Positions 60,049 through 64,000 of a DNA stretch of 64,000 bases are shown one piece after another. A program made the position numbers and the translations under genes. The first letter of the stretch is position 1. The number at the start of each line of letters is the position of its first letter. This stretch comes from Caldilineaceae bacterium. Its GTDB lineage: Bacteria; Chloroflexota; Anaerolineae; Caldilineales; Caldilineaceae. Under the pieces are notes generated by a model. The model ran no database searches. It saw only the letters and a list, made by a program, of their open reading frames with translations, and had not been told where the DNA came from. The stretch covers positions 282,956 to 346,955 of the forward strand of contig JAJDXQ010000046.1 of NCBI GenBank assembly GCA_022823185.1, given 5' to 3'.

Positions 60049-61106
60049 GCGTGTGTGGGCAGTTCGGGCACGTGCTGGTAGGCCGGGTCGGTCTTCTGTT
60101 TGCGCATAATCCGGATTATCTCGACCCAGGCAGGCAGGAGGCCCCGCTTGCATTCCGGCATATCCTGCTTGATGAGCCTGTGCAGTTTGGGCAGGTTATA
60201 ACAGGGGACACCGGCGTACATATGGTGTTCGGTGTGGTAGTTCATATTCCAATAGAGAAAGCTTGTGAACGGATTGAGATAGACTGTGCGGCAACAGAGG
60301 CGGAAATCCGGCACGTTGTCCTGGAGGCCGGCATGTTGCAGGTTGTTGCAGAGGTAGCGCAGCCAGCCGCCGTAGAAGGGGGCGAAAGTCGTGAGCACGG
60401 GAATGAGCCACCAGCCGAAGTAAAGTGAAACGGCCAGTATGAGCCCGTGACCCGCGAGCAGCAGGCGGGCCCAGACGAAGAGGCGGCGTCGTTTCTGGGT
60501 TGCTTCGGGTGGAAACAGAGCGTGCTCCCATTCGCCTTCAAGGCGGCCCAAGCTGTGTCGAATGGTCACTTTGAGAGTATCAAAGAGATTCCAGGGATTC
60601 ACGACCGCGTTTTTAAGGAATCCTGGCAAGGTCAGCTCCATGGGGAGTTCGACTTCCAGGTCGTCGGGCGGATGCAACGTGTATTTGTGGTGCTCGACGT
60701 GGCTGGTGGAAAACATGTGGTGATTACGCCAGACAAGAAAGCTGAAGATGCGGGTGAACAGGACGTTGAGCGTCCTCGTTTTGAAGACTGTGTTGTGGAT
60801 CAGCTCGTGGGAGCCGTTAAAGAGAAAGACGTAGAAGGTGCCGTGCGCGAACAGGATCAGGAGCAGGGCAAACAGCGGCACGCGGGGGGCTGCGAACCAG
60901 GCGGCAAGGCCTGTCAGCAGGATGAGGGCCAGATGGCCGACGACCTGCAGCGCACCAAGCCAGTCGCTGCGCTGATTGAGCGCGGTCAGTTCGGCGCGGG
61001 CCAGGGGCACGCGGTACCAGTTAATCTTTACGGGACTTCGATCGCTTTGGGTCGGTGCGTCGGCAGGCATCAGTTTTCCCCTTTGGCGGCTCAGGGCGGC
61101 GCTCAT
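60039..61106 (-). CDS. Membrane fatty acid desaturase/hydroxylase-type di-iron protein
   Basis: The protein has 355 residues. Three His boxes are present: HELIH in LFNGSHELIHNTVF, HVEHH in FSTSHVEHHKYTLH, and HTEHH in MNYHTEHHMYAGVP, all expected for membrane desaturases and hydroxylases. Hydrophobic segments surround the first box (VGHLALILLTGLAAWFA and FALLLILFAHGTFYVFL). The ATG at 61106 overlaps the cupin stop as ATGA; an alternative ATG at 61070 has an AAAGGGG site and would remove 12 residues. Substrate may be a fatty acyl chain or carotenoid-like lipid. The C-terminal stop lies in a 12-bp repeat. Confidence 0.92.
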   Translation of the reverse strand: MSAALSRQRGKLMPADAPTQSDRSPVKINWYRVPLARAELTALNQRSDWLGALQVVGHLALILLTGLAAWFAAPRVPLFALLLILFAHGTFYVFLFNGSHELIHNTVFKTRTLNVLFTRIFSFLVWRNHHMFSTSHVEHHKYTLHPPDDLEVELPMELTLPGFLKNAVVNPWNLFDTLKVTIRHSLGRLEGEWEHALFPPEATQKRRRLFVWARLLLAGHGLILAVSLYFGWWLIPVLTTFAPFYGGWLRYLCNNLQHAGLQDNVPDFRLCCRTVYLNPFTSFLYWNMNYHTEHHMYAGVPCYNLPKLHRLIKQDMPECKRGLLPAWVEIIRIMRKQKTDPAYQHVPELPTHASI

Positions 61107-61474
61107 TCATCGACGACGTCGGTTTTGCGGTCTGGCGTGGAAAACATAATGGTCATGATGGCGACTTCGTCGCCGTCGTTTCTGGCGTTATGCACCACAT
61201 TGGGTGGAATCGCGATGGTGTCCCCCGGCCCCATGGGGAAGTGATCGTCGCCGAGGGAGTGAATGATACGGCCGCTCAGGACGTGCAGAACTTCCTCGCA
61301 GTTGGGGTGGGAGTGGCGGAAGTTCTCATGTCCGACTTTGAGGACGGCGCGACCGAAGGTCATTGTGGCGCTGTTGCCGATTTGGCCGTTTGCATACCAG
61401 ACCAGCTCGCCCCAATCAAACTCCTGGACGGTCGCTTCGGAGGCGGGAAAAACAGTTTTTTGGGTCATGGTCAT
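61103..61474 (-). CDS. Small single-domain cupin
   Basis: The protein has 123 residues. The cupin motif 1 is seen as FRHSHPNCEEVLHVLSGRI (H-x-H...E) and motif 2 as GDTIAIPPNVVHNARNDG (P..H). One barrel only. It is the first gene after the promoter at 61583-61611 and overlaps the desaturase gene by four bases, so the two are co-expressed. Small cupins may be metal-dependent enzymes or sensors; a role in modifying or sensing the desaturase product is only inferred. The in-frame ATG at 61468 is a possible alternative start. Confidence 0.87.
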   Translation of the reverse strand: MTMTQKTVFPASEATVQEFDWGELVWYANGQIGNSATMTFGRAVLKVGHENFRHSHPNCEEVLHVLSGRIIHSLGDDHFPMGPGDTIAIPPNVVHNARNDGDEVAIMTIMFSTPDRKTDVVDE

Positions 61475-61582
61475 ATCTCGCTGGTTTCAAGAATCGTGCA
61501 TGGCAACTGGTCCGTGTGTCGTACGGGCCCGGATGGTCCCGCGGAAGGGAGCCGCGAGCCTGCCGATTCCGTGTTGTGCGCC

Positions 61583-61611
61583 ATCTTACCATATACAGCG
61601 TCTCGTGTCAT
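61583..61611 (-). promoter_or_regulatory. Promoter for the cupin-desaturase operon
   Basis: On the minus strand ATGACA (61611-61606) and TAAGAT (61588-61583) are separated by 17 bases, and the -10 is preceded by TGG, an extended -10 form. The start point would be about 100 bases before the cupin ATG. Confidence 0.52.
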
Positions 61612-61834
61612 GGAATCAGCGGGGAGGGGACAGGGCTATCGCGAACTTCGTGATAGCAGCGGGTTTGCCGCTACTACCGGGCGAACAGAGGCTATATGCA
61701 AGGCTGGTCTCGACTGAAAGGCGCCAAATTCTGGAGTGATGCCAGTGAAATTAGCGAACTTGACCGAATATTGTAAGGTTCGCGATTGCCCTGGGGGAGG
61801 GGACGGGGATTTGGGACACGGATTTTGTCTGAAC

Positions 61835-61874
61835 GGGGATTTGGGGGGATTGAGGGGATTAGGGGGATTAGGGG
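61835..61874 (+). other. G-quadruplex-type G-run array
   Basis: Five runs of four to six G (61835-61838, 61843-61848, 61854-61857, 61862-61866, 61871-61874) are separated by loops of four or five bases of ATTT, ATTGA, ATTA and ATTA. This fits the pattern for a stable intrastrand quadruplex on the plus strand. Confidence 0.6.
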
Positions 61875-61989
61875 CAACGGCGAACGGCAACGTCTTTTGA
61901 TCCACGGAGGGGCATGGAGAAGGGAAGAGGAACTGCGTGGGAACTGGAGGTGGAGGTCAGTGGGTGGCGGGGCGGGGGGGAGTCTTGGG

Positions 61990-62010
61990 CAGTGGTCGGT
62001 GGTCAGTGGG
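61990..62010 (+). repeat. Degenerate heptamer repeat, three units
   Basis: Units cagtggt, cggtggt and cagtggg follow one another. They match the unit of the long arrays at 55151 and 63910 and look like a decayed or nascent array. Confidence 0.6.
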
Positions 62011-62108
62011 TGGCGGGACGGGGGGGTTGGTTTCACGTTTGCGGGGTGCGGGGCGCCCCCTTTGGTTTGCGCGGGCGGGGGGTGCGGCGCGGTTTCCAAG
62101 GGGGGCGT

Positions 62109-62150
62109 TGCGGGGGGAATCCCCCCGCACAAGGGAAGCCGCTTGCGGCT
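62109..62150 (-). terminator. Tandem hairpins after the IMPase gene
   Basis: First stem: 62109-62117 with 62121-62129, nine pairs, 3-base loop. Second: 62137-62142 with 62145-62150, six pairs, 2-base loop. They lie 33-74 bases past the stop of the leftward IMPase gene. No U-run is present, so termination is likely but not of the classic kind. The core of the first hairpin is nearly identical to the palindrome at 7275-7291. Confidence 0.5.
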
Positions 62151-62182
62151 GACCGCCCCAAAGAAACACACAGGGAAAGAGG

Positions 62183-62968
62183 CTACGGATTGAGCAGGCG
62201 AATCAGGTCGTCGTGGATGGCGCCGCCGGTGGCGATGACGCCGCTGCCGTACAGGGGGTCTCCGCCCTGCCAGTCGGTGATGCGGCCGCCGGCGCCCTCG
62301 ATGATGGGAACCAGGGCGGCCCGGTCCCAGAAGTTCATGACGGGATCGGTCATGATATCGGCGCCGCCGACGGCGACGAGGTAGTAGCCGTGGCAGTCTC
62401 CCCAGGTATGGTAGCGGGCGGCGCGCTGGGCGACCGCTTCGAAGGCGGCGCCGTTTTGGAAGTTGGCGACGTTGTAGTGGCTGGTTGTGAGGAGGACCGC
62501 CTCTTCAATGCTGGCGCACTGTCTCACGCGCACGACATCGCCGTTGAGCCAGGCGGTCTGGCCGTCGCCGATGAGCAGGTCCTGGACGATCGGTTGGTGG
62601 ATTGCGCCCAGGAGCGCCGTTTGCTCGTGAAGCAGCGCGATCAGGGTGCCGAACAGATAGCCGTGGCTGATGAAGTTCTTGGTGCCGTCGATGGGGTCAA
62701 GCACCCACTGGAAGGGAGCGTCGGGTTGATGATGGCCATATTCCTCGCCGAGAATGCCATGGGAGGGATAGTGTTTGCGGATCAGCTCGCGCATGCGTTC
62801 TTCGGCCTGGCGGTCGGCGATGGTTACAGGCGTCTCGTCGGATTTGCTGTCTACGGTGTATCCGCTGCGGAAGTAACGGCGGATGATCGCCCCGCTCTCG
62901 TCGGCCAGGAGGCGGATGAACTCTTTGAGCGCTTTGTCTTCGGAAGGGGAGAGGACTGGTCTGGGCAT
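62183..62968 (-). CDS. Inositol-monophosphatase family protein, histidinol-phosphatase (HisN)-like
   Basis: The protein has 261 residues from the ATG at 62968 (AGGTG site and TATACT box upstream); the frame to 63187 would overlap the divergent promoter region. Family metal and phosphate motifs are in order: GILGEEYGHHQ (Glu pair), WVLDPIDGTKNF (D-x-IDGT) and MNFWDRAALVPIIEGAGGRI (WD). DPIDGTKNF and the WDRAALVPI form resemble HisN-type histidinol-phosphate phosphatases more than inositol phosphatases. It would complete histidine biosynthesis, although no other his gene is near. Confidence 0.92.
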   Translation of the reverse strand: MPRPVLSPSEDKALKEFIRLLADESGAIIRRYFRSGYTVDSKSDETPVTIADRQAEERMRELIRKHYPSHGILGEEYGHHQPDAPFQWVLDPIDGTKNFISHGYLFGTLIALLHEQTALLGAIHQPIVQDLLIGDGQTAWLNGDVVRVRQCASIEEAVLLTTSHYNVANFQNGAAFEAVAQRAARYHTWGDCHGYYLVAVGGADIMTDPVMNFWDRAALVPIIEGAGGRITDWQGGDPLYGSGVIATGGAIHDDLIRLLNP

Positions 62969-62988
62969 AGCGGCACACCTGCTGTTAG

Positions 62989-62994
62989 AGTATA
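62989..62994 (-). promoter_or_regulatory. TATACT -10 box before the IMPase gene
   Basis: TATACT on the minus strand lies 21 bases before the ATG at 62968. The leader would be about 14 bases and just contains the AGGTG site. The -35 is poor. Confidence 0.38.
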
Positions 62995-63052
62995 GTAGCT
63001 GTTGGGCGGCGCCAGCCGATTTCGGTGGGGCGGACGCCGTCGGGAATTCAGG

Positions 63053-63058
63053 TATGAT
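63053..63058 (+). promoter_or_regulatory. TATGAT -10 box before the SDR gene
   Basis: TATGAT lies 71 bases before the SDR ATG; the same hexamer precedes two other rightward genes in the window. No good -35 is present. Confidence 0.35.
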
Positions 63059-63128
63059 AGCTTCTTTGTGGCGGATGGCGAAAAGTTGAAGGCAGCGCCG
63101 CCCGTGAGAAAACGATCGGAGGAAAGTA

Positions 63129-63902
63129 ATGTCCGTTCTCGATAAGTTCAGACTTGATGGCCGGGTCGCGCTCGTTACCGGTGGCAATCGCGGCCTGGGC
63201 AGGCAGATGGCGCAAGCGCTGGCCGAGGCCGGCGCGGCGGTGGCGCTGACGAGCAGGGATCAGGAGCGGGCCGACCAGGCCGCGCAGGAGATCGCGCAGT
63301 CGGTGGCGGGCGCGACGGCGGCCGGTTACGCATGTGAGGTCAGCAGCTACGAGCAGAGTGCCCAGGTGGTGGAGAGGACGATCGCGGATTTGGGCGGGCT
63401 GCACGTTGTCGTAAACAACGCCGGCATCAACATACGGGGGCCGATCGACGAGTTGGCGCCGGAGGCGTTCCAGCAGGTAATCGACACAAACGTGACCGGA
63501 GTCTGGAACATGTGCCGGGCCGCTGCGGGCCATTTGAAGGCGCAACGATACGGTCGGGTTATCAACGTGGGGTCGACGCTTTCCATCATCGCATTGCCTG
63601 AGCGGACGCCGTACGCGTCGAGCAAGGGGGCGGTTTTGCAGATGACGCGTGTGCTGGCGCTGGAGTGGGCGCAGTACGGGATTACGGTCAACGCGATGCT
63701 GCCGGGCCCGTTTTCCACTGAGATGAATCTGGCCCTGGAGCAGGATCCGGAGAAGTACAGGGAGTTTATCGCGAGGATCCCGCTGGGTCGGTGGGGAGAT
63801 CTGGATGAAATTGGGGGGTTGGCCGTTTTCCTGGCCAGCGACGCGTCCAGTTTTGTCACCGGCGCGGGCATGACTGTGGACGGCGGCTGGACGGCACATT
63901 AG
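63129..63902 (+). CDS. Short-chain dehydrogenase/reductase (classical SDR)
   Basis: The protein has 257 residues; GAGGAAAG precedes the ATG at 63129. Classical motifs are complete: cofactor loop TGGNRGLG, NNAG, the catalytic Ser in INVGSTLS, and the YASSK pair. The C-terminal GAGMTVDGGWTAH is typical of gluconate 5-dehydrogenase/3-oxoacyl-ACP reductase-like SDRs. TSRDQER after the second strand suggests NADPH preference, since an Arg follows the Ser. TATGAT at 63053-63058 may be the -10. The stop is followed after eight bases by the heptamer array. Confidence 0.94.
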   Translation: MSVLDKFRLDGRVALVTGGNRGLGRQMAQALAEAGAAVALTSRDQERADQAAQEIAQSVAGATAAGYACEVSSYEQSAQVVERTIADLGGLHVVVNNAGINIRGPIDELAPEAFQQVIDTNVTGVWNMCRAAAGHLKAQRYGRVINVGSTLSIIALPERTPYASSKGAVLQMTRVLALEWAQYGITVNAMLPGPFSTEMNLALEQDPEKYREFIARIPLGRWGDLDEIGGLAVFLASDASSFVTGAGMTVDGGWTAH

Positions 63903-63909
63903 GGAACTG

Positions 63910-64000
63910 CAGTGGTCAGTGGTCAGTGGTCAGTGGTCAGTGGTCAGTGGTCAGTGGTCAGTGGTCAGTGGTCAGTGGTCAGTGGTCAGTGGTCAGTGGT
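63910..64000 (+). repeat. Heptamer tandem array, unit CAGTGGT, 13 copies to the window edge
   Basis: Thirteen identical 7-base units fill 63910-64000 exactly, without the TAGTGGT variant. The array continues beyond the window. It starts eight bases after the stop of the SDR gene, with the same orientation relative to its upstream gene as the array at 55151. Confidence 0.95.

Larger units (their letters stand above)
61475..62182. other. Long intergenic region, G-rich and repetitive, no gene recognised
   Basis: No frame here has family features. Contents: the leftward cupin promoter, a G-run array (61835-61874), degenerate copies of the heptamer unit (61990-62010), further G-runs around 61965-62100, and two hairpins at 62109-62150. 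Confidence 0.5.

Noticed and set aside
63910..64000. CRISPR array
   Set aside because: Units are 7 bases, contiguous and without spacers, and no cas gene is present.

Overview
The window is a high-GC bacterial chromosome fragment with no rRNA, tRNA, phage or CRISPR that I could recognise. Several traits suggest a Chloroflexota bacterium close to Caldilineaceae: secreted binding proteins are lipoproteins with a Cys followed by Ala/Pro-rich linkers, TTG/GTG starts are common, Gfo/Idh/MocA oxidoreductases, LLM flavoproteins and Opp-type importers are abundant, and there are GTGGTCA heptamer arrays. The taxonomy is an inference from style, not from a marker gene.

Layout. (1) 1-7054, minus: an operon behind a strong sigma-70-type promoter (7025-7054) encodes an Opp/Dpp-type binding protein, two permeases, a LamG/Ig-like protein and a five-bladed beta-propeller hydrolase-like protein cut by the window edge. 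(2) 7553-19111, minus: a ten-gene operon encodes a second Opp-type binding protein and two permeases, three Gfo/Idh/MocA oxidoreductases, an orphan Gfo C-terminal domain, an Ldh2-family dehydrogenase, a sialidase-like protein and an HpcH/HpaI aldolase. Together these look like uptake and oxidation of a glycoside or acid sugar ending in aldol cleavage. Neither operon has its own transporter ATPase. (3) 19950-27027, plus: a PhyH dioxygenase, two paralogous NMT1/THI5-like lipoproteins, an ATPase, a permease and two MTAP/PNP-like phosphorylases. This reads as a nucleoside or purine-thioether uptake and phosphorolysis unit. (4) 27071-30686: a ricin-like lipoprotein, a sulfatase and a 14-TM MFS exporter.

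(5) 30784-37065, minus: M20 peptidase, Asp/Glu/hydantoin racemase-like protein, MFS transporter, AstE/AspA-type deacylase and a MOP-superfamily membrane protein; these suggest N-acyl amino acid or hydantoin-like catabolism. (6) 37264-46534, minus: three tandem NicX/M29-like metalloproteins are translationally linked to a complete Opp importer (two permeases, two ATPases, binding protein), behind a consensus promoter at 46884-46911. The middle NicX-like copy has lost the Asp of the metal-binding HxD motif. (7) 47145-55160: a D-2-hydroxyacid dehydrogenase, a fourth Gfo/Idh/MocA protein, RecQ, two zinc alcohol dehydrogenases and a galactonate-dehydratase-like enolase. (8) 55518-64000: GH2 glycosidase, LLM oxidoreductase, lactonase, fatty acid desaturase with a cupin, histidinol-phosphatase-like IMPase and an SDR.

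The overall picture is a heterotroph with many importers, each paired with dedicated oxidoreductases and hydrolases. Recurrent non-coding structure includes strong hairpins directly after binding-protein genes, directional heptamer arrays abutting gene ends, a 12-bp array that supplies a stop codon, and a G-quadruplex-like G-run array.
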